A stretch of 64,000 nucleotides of DNA from Adenophora triphylla var. japonica (Eukaryota; Streptophyta; Magnoliopsida; Asterales; Campanulaceae). Under the pieces are notes generated by a model. That model had not been told where the DNA came from, made no database searches, and saw nothing but the letters and a program-made list of their open reading frames with translations. The stretch lies in assembly GCA_022495995.1 (NCBI GenBank), contig JAFEMH010007431.1:26124-90123 (forward strand). Direction: 5' to 3'. How positions within the stretch are numbered: position 1 is the first letter of the stretch; each line of letters opens with the position of its first letter. This document shows positions 30,687 to 42,384 of this stretch, one piece after another. A program made the translations under genes and the position numbers.

Positions 30687-32609
30687 ATGGCTGCAAATCA
30701 AAGAAGAAGCAATTTAGGCAAGTTCGTTGTTGATTCTTCCTCCCCCAACGATGATTTTGATCATCAAAATCCAAATATTCAACAAAATGAGGAAGAAGAA
30801 CAAGTTGAAATTGAAAGTGGTAATGCTAGGAGTGGTAGGGGCAGCCGAGCTAGGGGAGGTGGTCGGGGTCGGGGTCCTCGGGGACAACGACAAGAAAGAG
30901 AGCCACAATCCGATACCTTCGCCATCCATTTCAGCAAAAGAAAAATTACTGCCGAGGATGATTATAATTTTCGAGCATGTTGCAACTATTGTCATGCGAC
31001 TTACGCATGGAAAAGAGGTGGAGGGCATGGGACGCTCAACGGGCATTTGGCGGCAAAACATCCCGAGAAACTTGGCATTTCCGCTTCGCAAACTCAATTA
31101 CAATTTCAACGTAGTTCGGGTTCGGGTGCACAAGGTTCGTCTTCCCCTTCTTCCGTCCTTTTTAAATTTGACAAGTGGGTTTATAGGGATGAACTAGCCA
31201 AATTTATTTGCGTTAAAGGCCTTCCTTTTAATTTTGCGGATTGTGATTTTTATGAAAATTTTGCTCGCCTTTCTTTGAACCCCGCCGCCACGAGAGTACC
31301 ACGTACGAATCTCGTACGTGATATTACTAGAGTGGTTGAAAGATATAAAAAAGATTTAATTGGTGTTTTATCAAAATTAGAAAATAAAGTTTCAATTTGT
31401 GCATATGGTTGGAGTGATCATTGGCAAAGAAATACTTATTTGGGCGTTACTTGCCATTGGATAGATAATTCATGGAAAATCCAAAAAAGATTAATTGCTT
31501 ACAAAGATTTTGAGAAAATGTGGATAAAGTTTTTAAGAAGTAAAACTGTGCCGGACAAATATTTTACTTACGATGTTCCAACTAGGTGGAATTCCACCTA
31601 TAAAATGTTAAGCGATGGTTTTGCTTATAAAGATCTCCTAACGCAATTTTTTATGTCAGTTGGCTATCATGAACCTCTATTTACTCATCATTGGAATGCA
31701 TGCATTAATTTATGTGAATTGTTAAAGATTTTTAATACCGCTACTTTGGCTTTTTCGGGAGTTTATTATCCAACTTCCGTTTTGGTGCTAGAGCATTGTA
31801 TTGCAATTGTTACTATTTTTGACAATTTAAAAGATTGCCCTATTTTAAACCAATGCATTTTTAACATGAGACAAAAGTGGCTTAAATATTTTGACACTAT
31901 TCCGTCTCTTTTCTTGGTTGCATAGTTATTAGATCCCCGAGTTAAATTAGATGATTTAGAGTCCATTATAACTTATTATTATATGAAATTATATCCCGAT
32001 GGTGACGGTATTTATGAACTTCCGTCAAATATTGTTAATGACACAAAAAATGATTTGATTAACCTTTTTAATGAGTATAATGTCTTATATGGAAACACTT
32101 CTCAAAGGCAACAACATGAAGATGATTCCTCTACTCTCCAACCAAGTTTTACTAGTGGGGATCCATATAGTTTTATTACAAATTTGTATAGTAAAAAATA
32201 TGGTCCTTCTCGAGGTTCATCTTCATCATCATCAAACCTTCCCGTGGAGTTAGAAACCTATTTCACTACAAACTTTGAATTAAATCAAGATCCAAATTCA
32301 AATGAATTTGATGTTTTACAATGGTGGTCAAGAAGGAAAGACATTTATCATATACTTTCCATAGTTGCTAAAGAAGTATTAGCCTCTCCCGCTTCAACGG
32401 TGGCGGTTGAATCGGCATTTAGCGTTGGTGGAAATGTTTTGGATGAAAGACGTTCTCAACTAACAAGTGAAAACTTGGAACATCAACTTTTACTTGGCGA
32501 TTGGGTTAGAGCGGAAAAAAGGCAACAAGACATGCCTTATGATGAGGATCTATTGGATCCAAGATATCAATACGATGTCGAGGACTCCACGGAAAGTAGT
32601 GATGAATGA
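30687..32609 (+). pseudogene. hAT transposase, defective
   Basis: One frame of 641 codons with a single TAG at 31923-31925 (between LFLVA and LLDPRVKL). Domain order: Gly/Arg-rich N-terminus (residues about 45-75), BED zinc finger CNYCHATYAW...HLAAKH (about 97-127), RNase H-like start KVSICAYGWSDHWQRNTYLG (about 235), VPTRWNSTYKML, and C-terminal hAT dimerisation domain DVLQWWSRRKDIYHILSIVA with VESAFSVGG (about 545-590). The first catalytic Asp seems lost: CAYGW where plant hATs have (T/A)D.W. The segment with the second Asp is absent, because IAYKDF joins EKMWIKF directly. Plant hAT transposases of this type are usually 650-750 residues. TATA box at 30467-30474, AATAAA at 32779-32784. It is not active but is still structurally recognisable. 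Confidence 0.92.
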
Positions 32610-33149
32610 ATGATGTTTTAGATTAATTTTTATTTTAATTAGATTAGTTTAGACTTTAGATTAGATTTATTTTTAATTAATTGTAATAGTTAGGTTGAGG
32701 TAAAGGCTCCTAAATGTCCCCCCTTATTTATAAAAGGGTAAGGTTGGTTGTCTCCCTCTTTGTAATTTTATTTTGATTAATAAAATTTAGGGGTACCGTC
32801 CCTTTTTTCTTTTATATACTTGTTTCTTTTAAAAAAAGTTAAGTTTTCTTTCTTTCAAAATTCATAGCTTTTTTTATAAACCTTTTTTCAAAAAATGTAT
32901 GTAGATAACTTAAGTTTAAAATAGTCTTATTTATCCAAAAAAAATTGAAAAAAATTAAAAGTTAACTTTTTTCAAAAAACCGTTAACTTTCATTTCTTTA
33001 AAAATTCATAACTTTTTTTATAAACCTTTTTGTAAAAAATGTATGTAGTAAACTTAATTTTAAAAAAGTCTTATCTATCCAAAAAAAAAATTGAAAAAAA
33101 AATAAAAGTTAACTTTTTTCAAAAAATCGTTAAAAAGATTAACTGAAAA
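32610..33149 (+). other. hAT 3' UTR and AT-rich spacer
   Basis: No gene. AATAAA at 32779-32784, then two related AT-rich units (about 32840-32985 and 32986-33130) that share TTTTTTATAAACC, TTTTCAAAAAAT-like and GTTAACTTTTTTC motifs, a direct duplication of about 145 bp. Confidence 0.5.
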
Positions 33150-33440
33150 ATGATATGCTCGGCCGAGCAACACCAAAGACTCGGCCGAGCAAACCTCAAC
33201 CCCTAAACCCTAAAAGGGTTGCTCGGCCGAGCAGTACCAAAGACTCGGCCGAGCAACACCAAAGACTCGGCCGAGCATATCCAAACCGTCAAAACGGAGG
33301 TTAACCGGATAACCGTTAAAACCGTGAACCGCCTAAACCGTAACCGGTTGAGCCGGTTAGGCGGTTCGGTTCCGGTTGGGGATTTGAAGGTTTGAAACCG
33401 CCGGTTTTCAACCGGTTAACCGCCGGTTTGTTCAACCGGC
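33150..33440. repeat. Right subterminal repeats of hAT
   Basis: Five CTCGGCCGAG palindromes (33157-33275) separated by caccaaaga-type spacers, then about ten CCGGTT/AACCGG motifs to the right end. It mirrors the left side. Confidence 0.75.
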
Positions 33441-33471
33441 CACGTCTAAACTTGGGCACACATTCACAGTT

Positions 33472-33489
33472 TGGCGACTCCACTGGGGA
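33472..33489 (+). other. Primer binding site of plus-strand Tat-like element
   Basis: TGGCGACTCCACTGGGGA, three bases after the LTR end; differs at two positions from the site of the 21-kb element. Confidence 0.78.
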
Positions 33490-34339
33490 GATAGAAATAA
33501 GTTTTTTTAATAAAAAAATGATACTCGGTATATAGGTGGAAACCATTAAATTTCCTCTTCAACGCCTCCTTGTGAAGTCGGGGATAAATTATGGTAGAAC
33601 AATGCCACGTACCGTTATCATTTTAAAAAGAAAAAAAAATTTGTGGGTTAGCCTTCCGTCGCGGATCTAATTTTCGTACTTGTTTTCTTTCCTTATTTTT
33701 GCATGCATCTTGATTTTTGGGATTGTGCATATTCTGAATACACAGGAAGCTTTCTGAAGCTGAAAAGGTGCAAAAATGTCCGGGGAAACAGCCTGCAAAT
33801 GAAAAAATATGAAACCTGGAAAACTGCTTGATCCAGCCGTACGGCTTGATCTGCCTGGATCATAGCCGGGTGGCTTCTTTGGACAGTTCCGCCAGGACAC
33901 TTTCTGAGGTTAATCTGGTAGCTTTGATAGCTTGGGGCTATTCAATTCCAAGACAGACCGGGCTCCAGAAAATTTACGTGCTTACTTGCTGCAGTTTCCC
34001 CCGTCCCGAAATAATATTCCTTTAAAACGCATTTCTAAAAATCTCTGTTTTAATTCAAAAAGGAATATTTTTAGGAGGTCACACACTACGCGCACCTTAT
34101 ATATCCTGTACACTTTGCACGCATGTCCTTTTAACCCGGGATGGTTGTTCAGCTGCAGTCACGGACAGCATTACGATGCTCCCGGGCGCGCACGGAATCA
34201 TCCCAAACTCCCCATGGCAGCCAGTGTCGACCAATGCACTAGTCCGTGTCACACATTTTAAAACCGTGACTTTTTTGGTTGGTTTTTGGTCTAGACCGTG
34301 TCATATAGCCTCATTGCATACCCCTGTAAAGGTCAAACC

Positions 34340-34760
34340 TTAGCCCATGTCGAAAGTCAAGATCCTTCGCGCAAGCGAAACTCTGCTGAAATTCCGCCAA
34401 GGAAAAATTGGCAGAATCTTGACTCCGGCATTGACTTCGACTTTGACCCGTGCGGGATACGTAAGAGTCATGCCCGAGTCCATGCCAAGTGTCAAGATCT
34501 TTCGCGCAAGCGAAGCTCTGCCGAAATTCCGTCAAGGAAAAATTGACAAGATTTTGACCCGACATTGACTTTGACTTTGACTTGCACAACGTATGCAACG
34601 ACGCTCAATGTGACGCCGTGTCATTCGGATTTTATCGTCCGACCCATGCCTATTATTTTCTTGGACAATGCCAAAGTCAAAGCGTCTATCGCGTAAGCGA
34701 AACTCTGCCGAAATTTCGTTAAGGCTGAAAAACGAGACTTTCCCGGCATTGCCTTGACTA
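34340..34760. repeat. About 140-bp degenerate repeat, three units
   Basis: Each unit has TCGCGCAAGCGAA (or TCGCGTAAGCGAA), CTCTGCCGAAATTCCGTCAA and a string of TTGACTTTGAC. The second contains the inverted repeat TTCGCG-CAAG-CGAA. Confidence 0.6.
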
Positions 34761-35084
34761 TAATCCGCATCGCTCGTGCGTTAAAAGTTCCTATGATCCA
34801 CTAGACCCTAGGAGCGTTCTTCTCTCTCGGTCGGTGGGATCCGCGTGCCCTATAGGACCCTCACCCGGGGCTGTCCACTCTGGGAGGTTGAAATACAGGT
34901 GGAAAACGAGGGGCTTATAGACGTAGTGATGGAACCCACTGATCCAGGATCTAGAGTAGTTGCGAAAAAGAAGGGCAAACCATTTTCCAACCAAATAGAA
35001 ATAAATAAAAGACACTGTTTTAAGTAAACTTGAACAATTAATGGAATCATAATTGCATGGTCCTATTTCAGGAATCTCCAATCG

Positions 35085-35915
35085 CGACCCCCACGGTTCG
35101 ATCTCCGATTTTCGATCTCGACCTTTCACGGTCAAACCTCTCATCGCGACCTCCACGGTCCGATCTCAAATCTTCAATCCTGACCTTTCATGGTCATATT
35201 TCGTTCTCGACCTTTCACAGTCAAAATTCCAATCGTGACCTCCACGGTCCGATCTCCAATCGAGACCCTCCCGGTCCAATCTTCAAATCCTGACCTTTCA
35301 CGGTCAAATTTCCAATCGTGATCTCCACGGTCCGATCTCCAATCGAAACCCTCCCGGTCCAATCTTCGATCCTGACCTCTCACGGTCAAATCTCCAATCG
35401 AGACCCTCACGGTTTGATCTCTGATCTTCAATCTCGATCTCTCGCGGTCAAATCTCTAATAGCTACCTCCATGGTCCGATCTCCAATTTTTGATCCCGAC
35501 CTTTCATGGTCAAATTTCCAATCTCGACCTTTCACGGTCAAATTTCCAATCGCGACCTCCACGGTCCGATCTCCGATTTTCAATCCTGACCTTTCACGGT
35601 CAAATTTCCAATCACGACCTTTCACGATCAAATTTCCAATCGCGACTTCCACGGTCCGATCTCCGATTTTTGATCCTGACCTTTCACGGTCAAATTTCCA
35701 ATCTCGACCTCTCACGGTCAAACCTCCGATATCAACCTTTCGTGGTAAAAAAAAGGCAACCTCAACCTTTCACGGTCAAATCTCCAATCGAGACCCCCAC
35801 AGTCCGATCTCAAATTTTTCGATCTCGACCTTTCACGGTCAAATCTCCAATCGAGACCCTCACAGTCCAATTTTCAATCTCTACCTTTCACGGTCAAATC
35901 TTTTCCGATCAATTA
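35085..35915. repeat. GACC/GGTC hairpin minisatellite, plus orientation
   Basis: About 25 units built on CGACCTTTCACGGTC plus a spacer such as aaatctccaatcg, unit length 28-34 bp. It is the reverse complement of the unit at 48325-51552, consistent with the opposite orientation of the two host elements. The long plus-strand ORF across it is a by-product. Confidence 0.85.
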
Positions 35916-36112
35916 GGATTAGGAGAAAGTGTGTTTTAAGCAAAATTAAAGTAATAAGTGCATGTTACTTGAGCCTTCAGCCTAAACACTTACCTCCGAG
36001 TAAAAACCTCACCTACCTCTGAGTCTAAACCTTGCCTACGTCCGAGTCTAAACCTTGCCTATCTCTTTTCCGCAGCGAGAAAGAAGTGGGTGAGAATACC
36101 AGGTCAGTGGCT

Positions 36113-36192
36113 TTTTAGTGCGGAAACCCCAGGTTCAGACAGTTCAGCGGAATCATCAGTTTAGAATGGCAGATTTGACAAAAAGCAGTAGG
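36113..36192. other. Short junction sequence
   Basis: 80 bp between the truncated leader and the next LTR. It contains AATGGCAGATTTGACAAAAAG, close to the minus-strand leader end at 21937, but lacks a primer site. It ends in GTAGG, the same 5 bp that precede the LTR at 38554. Confidence 0.35.
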
Positions 36193-38383
36193 TGAAATTA
36201 CCCGGGGATTCTCGCGCGGACGCGGGAAACGCGGTTGTCTTTCGCGGAGGGTTGGTGTCTGAGACCTCACTTTTCGGGAAGGGAGAGGAGTCGCCACGCG
36301 GTTTTTATATATTGAGCCCAAACGTTGAGAAACGGCATTAGTGAAAATGGTGTCGTTTTTATTGGTAGCAAAAACATAGGAAAAGGCTTTGAAAATGGGG
36401 GGTCATTTTTATTGGTAGCAAAAATGAGTAAAATGCTATTTTGAGTACCAAAGATTGTTAGGTTCGGAGGTCATGTTACGTTTCGGGAAGAGTATTACGA
36501 GATCACCCGAAACACCTCGTATGACGAGTCTTTCTATCTTTCTCGAAATCGTGTGTGTGTGTGTGTGTGTGTGTGTTTGTAGTTTGAAAAGGGGGGCTTG
36601 AATGACAAGCTTAATCTTGGTTTGAATGTTAAACGTTGATTAGGTGATCTTGTTTGAAAAGACGAGCGTTTGAATGACAAACGTCGGTTTTTGGAGTTTT
36701 AGGAAAAGTGGCGCGAATGCTGATTTTAACTGTTGATCTTAAGTGTCAAATGTTGACTTTGAAGAAAAGAGCGTTTGAATGTCAAACGTCGGATTTTGAG
36801 TTTGAAGATGAGCGTTTGGAGGCCAAACGTCATTTCGCGCGTTTTAAAAGAGAGTTCGAAGGTCGAACTCCGGTTTTGAAACGGGCGTTACATTGTTAAC
36901 GATTTTTATGGGAAAAAACGTATTAAATAATTTTGAATGTCAAAATTCGGCTTTTAAGTTTGAAGATGAGCGTTCGGATGCCAAACGTCATTTCGCGTAT
37001 TTTGAAAGAGAGTTCGAAGGTCGAACTCCGGTTTTGAACCGGGCATTACAGTGTTAACGATTTTTATGGGAAAAAGCGTATTAAATGACATGCAATCAAC
37101 GAATCGAGTTGCGACTCGGACTTTGAAAAGTAAATACTATCACGATCCAAACGGGTCGGACTTTGTAAATGACAGTATTTAAAGTGCGATATCAACGGAA
37201 TCAAACGATCCGGAATTGGAAAGTACGATCGACGAGCCAAAACGGCTCGGAGTTGTAAATGACGATCGACGAGCCAAACGACTCGGAATTGTAAATGATG
37301 ATCGACGAGCCAAACGACTCGGAATTGTAAATGACGATAGACGAGCCAAACGACTCGGAATTTTAAATGACAAGAATTTAAATAACGTTCGACGGATCGA
37401 TCGATCCGAAATTGTAAATGATGAATTTAAACTAACGGAGTCGAACGCCGTTTTAACCCGAGATTACTTCTCTTACGGGAAGAGAAGAGGATCGAGGGGC
37501 TAAAACGTATCAGACCCCGTTAGACGGAGGCGTCTACATTTCAACGATGTTCGTCCGAAACGGTTATAGCGACTGGCGCGTAAACCGAGGCGGAACGAGA
37601 GATTAGAGAGAGGGAGTTATACCTATGGCTAGGGTCAGCTCCTTTGGCTCGAGGGGTGTATACGGGATACGAAAAGTGTTGTGGAACGGTTATTCGGAGT
37701 GGAGGGGGGCGTATTTGATCGAAATATGAAGTTTTCACGCGAATCGAGATGAAACGGGAGCTCGGGAAGGGGTGAAAAGGGTTTGGGCCGTGGCTGTGGT
37801 GATTTTGGGAGTAAATTTTGTTGTTGTAAATGGCTTTGACAGCCCTTCAATTTATAGGTGAAATTTCAGCATGAATCCGGCCGGACTTAGCTTGAAATCC
37901 AGGGGGTTTTGTGAAACTATGAAAATTGGAGGGACTTGCTGACAATTTCTGAGAGTCTGCAAAGGAGTCCGGCAGGAGTTGGACTACATAGCAGGGGTAT
38001 TTTAGTCTTTTCTCTTTGTTTTTTGATTGAAAGGTGACAAGAGGGAGGTGGCATGCATGCCAAGTGTCCCATGACTCACCAGCCTTGTGGGAGTTCGCGC
38101 CCGGGTCCCGGTTTTGTCCGTTTTTTAAAATAACAGTCCGGAAAATGTCTGAAACGCCCCCGGAAAGTTCCGAAAAGTGCATTTTTCAAGGAAAGCTGTA
38201 CTTTTACGTGCGATGACGTGTGTTAAGTACGCTTGGACGTTGGGATGCTCGGGGCAATCCCGGGAAGTCTCTTTGGCTTGGCAACGGAGAGCTTAACGGG
38301 TTCCGGTTAACCTGGAGCGGGCCAATTAACGGATTCCGGTTAACTCCTAACGGATTTTGACGATCCGGATTTGGGTACTTACT
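36193..38383 (-). repeat. Tat LTR, first of the ladder
   Basis: 2191 bp, starts tgaaattaccc; ends gggtacttact, so the terminal CA is changed. Same family as 2677-4653: GT microsatellite (about 36550-36577), hairpin chain 36600-37430, TATA box (minus) at 37850-37857. It is followed by a purine tract, so in minus sense it is a 3' LTR. Confidence 0.88.
37850..37857 (-). promoter_or_regulatory. TATA box of first ladder LTR
   Basis: Minus strand CTATAAAT at the position conserved in the family. Confidence 0.55.
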
Positions 38384-38553
38384 GTTAGCCCCTCAGCGAT
38401 GTCTCTTCCGAAGGAAGTGGGGTCGTTGAAAAAGATAAGGATCCAAATCGGGATGCCTTACTTTGAAAGACCTGGGCGGTCAGCTGGCTGGACCCTTAGC
38501 GAAAGGATTCCTACGTATCCCGAGAGGGAATCAAGCCGATCGTAGTTCGTAGG
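38384..38553 (-). other. Purine tract and conserved block between two LTRs
   Basis: Only 170 bp of internal sequence remain: the minus-strand purine tract GAGGGGCTAAC, a 60-bp stretch shared with 40939-41030, and the conserved block (about 38480-38542). The next LTR follows directly after GTAGG. Confidence 0.75.
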
Positions 38554-40938
38554 TGAAATTACCCGGGATTTCGTGCGGACGCGAAACGCGGTTGTCTTTC
38601 ACGGAGGGTTGGTGTCTGAGACCTCGCTTCATGGGAAGGAAAATGAGGAGTCGCCACGCGGTTTTGTATTTTGAGCCCAAACGTTGAGAAACGGCTATTG
38701 TGAAAAGGTGTCGTTTTTATTGGTAGCAAAAACTTAGGAAAAGACTTTGAAAACAGGGGATCATTTTTATTGGTAGCAAAAATGAGTAAAAAGCTTTTTA
38801 GTACCAGAGATTGTTAGGTTCGGAGGTCACGTTACGTTTCGGGTAGAGTATTACGAGATCGCCCGAAACGCCTCGCATGACGTGTCTTTCTACCTTTCTC
38901 GAAATCGTGTGTGTGTGTGTGTGTCTTTTGAAATGGGGGGCTTGAATGACAAGCTTAATCTTGATTTGAATGACAAACGTTGATTAGGTGACTTTTGAAA
39001 AGACGAGCGTTTGAATGACAAACGTCGGTTTGAGACAGAAATGAGCGTTTGCGTGGCAAACGTCGATTTTGAGTTTGAAAGGAGCGTTTGCGTGGCAAAC
39101 GTCGACTTTGAGTTGAAATGAGCGTTTGCGTGGCAAATGTCGACTTTGAGTTTGAAAAGAGCGTTTGCGTGGCAAACGACGATTTGAGTTTGAAATGAGC
39201 GTTTGCGTGGCAAACGTCGACTTTGAGTTTGAAAAGAGCGTTTGCGTGGCAAACGTCGATTTTGAGTTTGAAATGAGCGTTTGCGTGGCAAACATCGATT
39301 TTGAGTTTGAAAAGGAGTTCGAAGGTCGAACTCCGGTTTTTTGAACCGGGAATGTCATTGTTAACAATTTTTACGGGAAAAATGCGTATTAAATGATTTT
39401 AAGTGTCAAATGGCGGCTTTTAGTTTGAAGATGAGCGTTTGGAGGCCAAACGTCATTTCACGCGTTTTGAAAGAGAGTTCGACGAACGAACTCCGGTTTT
39501 GAACCGGGCATTACATTGTTAACGATTTTTACGAGAAAAATGCGTATTAAATGATATGCGATCAACGAATCGGGTTGCGACTCGGACTTTTGAAAAGTAA
39601 ATACTATCACGATCCAAACGGGTCGGACTTGTAAATGACAGTATTTAAAGTGCGGTATCAACGGAATCAAACGATCCGGAATCGTAAATGACGATCGACG
39701 AGTCAAACGACTCGGAATTGTAAATGACGATCGACGAGGCCAATCGACTCGGAATTGTAAAGTACGATCAACGAGCCAAACAGCTCGGAATTGTAAAGTT
39801 GCATGAAAGTAAAGGACGTTCGACGGATCAAACAATCCGGAATTGTAAATGACAGGAATTTAAATGACGATCGACGGATCAAACGATCCGGAATTGGTAA
39901 ATGACATAAAAGTAAACGGAACGGGGTCGGAACGCCGTTTTAACCCGAGATTACTTCTCTTACGGGAAGAGAAGAGGATCGAGGGGCTAAAACGTATCGG
40001 ACCCCGTTAGACGGAGGCGTCTACATTTTGAGAGTGAGAGAGGGAGCTACCTATGGCTAGGGTCGGCTCCTTTGGCTCGGTGGGCGTATACGGGATACGG
40101 AAAGGTGTTTGAAAGGTGTTTCGGAAGTGTTTGGGTAGAGTTTCCCCTTTTATTTGGTGCTTAGGAACCTAGGGATTTGGGCAGCGTTTCGACTTGTGTC
40201 GGTTTAGCCTACGGTCAGAATCTACCGACGAGTAGCACGAGGGCCCCCGAAGAGTAGAGAATTCCGCCGACGAGTAGCACGAGGGCCCCCGAAGAGCGGA
40301 AGAAAGACAAGCCTTGTTTGCTTGGGGTGAAGAGGGAGTGAAAATGTGTAGGATTTATGAAGGGGAGGGGGAGTATTTATAGGAGGGGAAAACTTGGAGG
40401 AGGGAGAAAATACTTGGGGAGGAAGAAAATGGAGTGGAGAGCAAGAAATGTTGCTTAACCTGATGGGTTTCTGCCTTGCAGAAAGAGTCCGGCCGGACCT
40501 CTCTTGAATTTGGGGATATTTTGGTCATTTGGCCTTGAATTTGACACGTTTTGGACACGTATGTCTAGGGGCAATTTGTGTCATGCGACATGATCCACCA
40601 TTTCCATATTTTCCAAAATTGAATTATTTATAAGTGTAGATCTTGTTCTCGCATTCGATTTGATATGTGGTGGGCCCAAAACGGAGTTCGTATGAGGGAG
40701 TTATGACCTCCGGAAGGTCGAGACGCTCGAAAACGGGAAATCTAATCCCGGAAGACCCCGAAAAGTACGTTTTTCGGGGAAAGCCATACTTTTACATGGG
40801 ATAACGTGTGTTGAGTACGCTTTGATGTCGGGATGCACGGGGCAGTCCCGGGATGTCTCGTTGACTCGAGAACGGGGAACTTAACGGGTTCCGGTTAACT
40901 TTTAACGGATTTTGACGATCCGGATTTGGGTACTTACA
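38554..40938 (-). repeat. Tat LTR, second of the ladder (3' LTR of pol-less element)
   Basis: 2385 bp, TG/CA ends. Subfamily with a doubled 38-bp block (core GACGAGTAGCACGAGGGCCC, 40220-40305) absent from the LTRs at 2677, 21982 and 36193. Hairpin chain 38960-39900 with seven CGTTTG units. TATA box (minus) 40375-40382. Palindrome-like AGTCCGGCCGGACC near 40487. Confidence 0.88.
40375..40382 (-). promoter_or_regulatory. TATA box of second ladder LTR
   Basis: Minus strand CTATAAAT, conserved position. Confidence 0.55.
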
Positions 40939-41214
40939 GTTAGCCCCTCGGCGACGTCACTTTCAAAGGAAGTGGGGTCGTCGAAAAAGATAAGGATCCA
41001 AATCGGGGGATGCCTTATGGAGAGACCTGGGCGGTCAAATGGCTGGACCCTTAGCGAAAGGATTCCTACGTATCCCGAGCGGGAATCAAGCCGATCGTAG
41101 TTCACGGGTGTGAGGGAAATTGGTAGGGGCCTCGACCTGTGGGGAATGATTAGGAGGAGTTCGTCCTGAGAGAGACTGTTTTGGAGGCGTCTAAACCTGA
41201 GGGAGACTATTTGA
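40939..41214 (-). other. Purine tract and conserved block
   Basis: Purine tract at the LTR edge; conserved block 41041-41103 (minus GAACTACGATCGGCTTGATT start). It then runs into the 61-bp array. Confidence 0.7.
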
Positions 41215-42010
41215 AGGCGTCTGAACCTAAATGGAGACTATTGTGAGGCATCTGAACCTGAATGGAGACTATTGTGAGGCGTCTGAACCTAAGTGAGACC
41301 ATTGCGAGGCATCCGAACCTGAATGGAGACTATTGTGAGGCGTCTGAACCTAAGTGAGACCATTGCGAGGCATCCGAACCTGAATGGAGACTATTGTGAG
41401 GTGTCTGAACCTAAGTGAGACCATTGCGAGGCATCCGAACCTGAATGGAGACTATTGTGAGGCGTCTGAACCTAAGTGAGACCATTGCGAGGCATCCGAA
41501 CCTGAATGGAGACTATTGTGAGGCGTCTGAACCTAAGTGAGACCATTGCGAGGCATCCGAACCTGAATGGAGACTATTTTGAGGCGTCTGAACCTAAGTG
41601 AGACCATTGCGAGGCATCCGAACCTGAATGGAGACTATTGTGAGGCGTCTGAACCTAAGTGAGACCATTGCGAGGCATCCGAACCTGAATGGAGACTATT
41701 GTGAGGCGTCTGAACCTAAGTGAGACCATTGCGAGGCATCCGAACCTGAATGGAGACTATTGTGAGGCGTCTGAACCTAAGTGAGACCATTGCGAGGCAT
41801 CTGAACCTGAATGGAGACTATTGTGAGGCGTCTGAACCTAAGTGAGACCATTGCGAGGCATCCGAACCTGAATGGAGACTATTGTGAGGCGTCTCGAACC
41901 TAAGTGAGACCATTGCGAGGCATCCGAACCTGAATGGAGACTATTGTGGCGTCCGAACCTAAGTGAGACCACTTGCGAGGCATAACTGAATGGAGACTAT
42001 TGTGAGGCGT
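41215..42010. repeat. 61-bp minisatellite, about 13 copies
   Basis: Very homogeneous 61-bp units (core CTGAATGGAGACTATTGTGA, second half CTAAGTGAGACCATTGCGAG). A few degenerate copies at 4850-4960 in the 21-kb element show its ancestral state, so it expanded in this copy. The two halves of the unit resemble each other, so it began as a 30-bp duplication. Confidence 0.92.
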
Positions 42011-42384
42011 CTGAACCTAAGATTTCTGAAACTTACGAGGGCGTGTGGCGCCTCAGACCGGAGTTGCAAACTCATACGAGGGCGTGTGGCGCCTCAGACC
42101 GGAGTTGGCGAGGATACGCTTATCCTGAGATTAAGGCGTTGCGCCTTGGGTGCTGGATTTATGATGGCTGAGGTTTATCTCGGGATAGGTGGCAATGATG
42201 GGAATGGTTGTGTTAAGCGGCGTTATTAACAACACGGAAGAAGTGACGTTCCAACGATGGGGTTAGGAAGCGGGATGTGGTCTCGGAGAGACCGACACAT
42301 TGTCGGGGAAAAGCGCCAAAAGTGCCGACGGGTATTAGGAACCGAGAGGGTTGATTGACGTTTCTTCTTTAGAATCCTCGGGAT
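42011..42384 (-). other. 3' UTR spacer
   Basis: No gene. Corresponds to 4950-5290 in the 21-kb element, including two GAGGGCGTGTGGCGCCTCA units, which contain the palindrome GGCGCC. Confidence 0.45.

Larger units (their letters stand above)
30045..33448 (+). mobile_element. hAT transposon, 3.4 kb
   Basis: DNA transposon with 11-bp terminal inverted repeats (TAGACGTGTCC at left, complement of TAGACGTGGCC at right, one mismatch) and a perfect 8-bp target duplication AACTTGGG (30037-30044, 33449-33456), as hAT elements give. Subterminal regions are full of AACCGG and CTCGGCCGAG motifs. It encodes one damaged transposase on the plus strand. It inserted into a Tat-like LTR, so it is the youngest layer here. 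Confidence 0.95.
29289..33468 (+). repeat. 5' LTR of a second plus-strand Tat-like element, split by hAT
   Basis: Starts TGAAGC at 29289, exactly where copia protease coding stops, and ends TTCACA at 33468, directly before a Tat-type primer site. Without the 3404-bp hAT and its 8-bp duplication the LTR is 768 bp. It shares the AATGGCGTGGCGAC block near its end with the other Tat LTRs but is otherwise different, so it is another subfamily. No ORF in it is convincing. Confidence 0.75.
33490..36112 (+). other. 5' leader of plus-strand Tat-like element, gag missing
   Basis: Noncoding leader of about 2.6 kb. 34880-35060 is homologous, in opposite orientation, to the leader at 51570-51720. 34340-34760 has three degenerate units with GCGCAAGCGAA and AATTCCGTCAAGG. 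A minisatellite fills 35085-35915. 36060-36112 matches the segment just before gag in the copies at 48200-48290. The element ends abruptly before its gag ATG, so only LTR and leader remain. Confidence 0.6.

Noticed and set aside
33196..33218. Telomere-like CCCTAAACCCTAAA
   Set aside because: Only two units, inside the hAT right subterminal region; not an interstitial telomere array.
34791..35156. 121-residue minus ORF in the plus-strand leader
   Set aside because: No domain, not conserved in the homologous leader at 51570-51720, and antisense to the element.
38384..38553. A very short complete element between two LTRs
   Set aside because: There is no primer site or leader, just the purine tract and 3' block; a recombination remnant is more likely.
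41215..42010. CRISPR-like array of regular repeats
   Set aside because: Units are contiguous with no unique spacers, and the context is a plant retrotransposon; the same applies to the other arrays.
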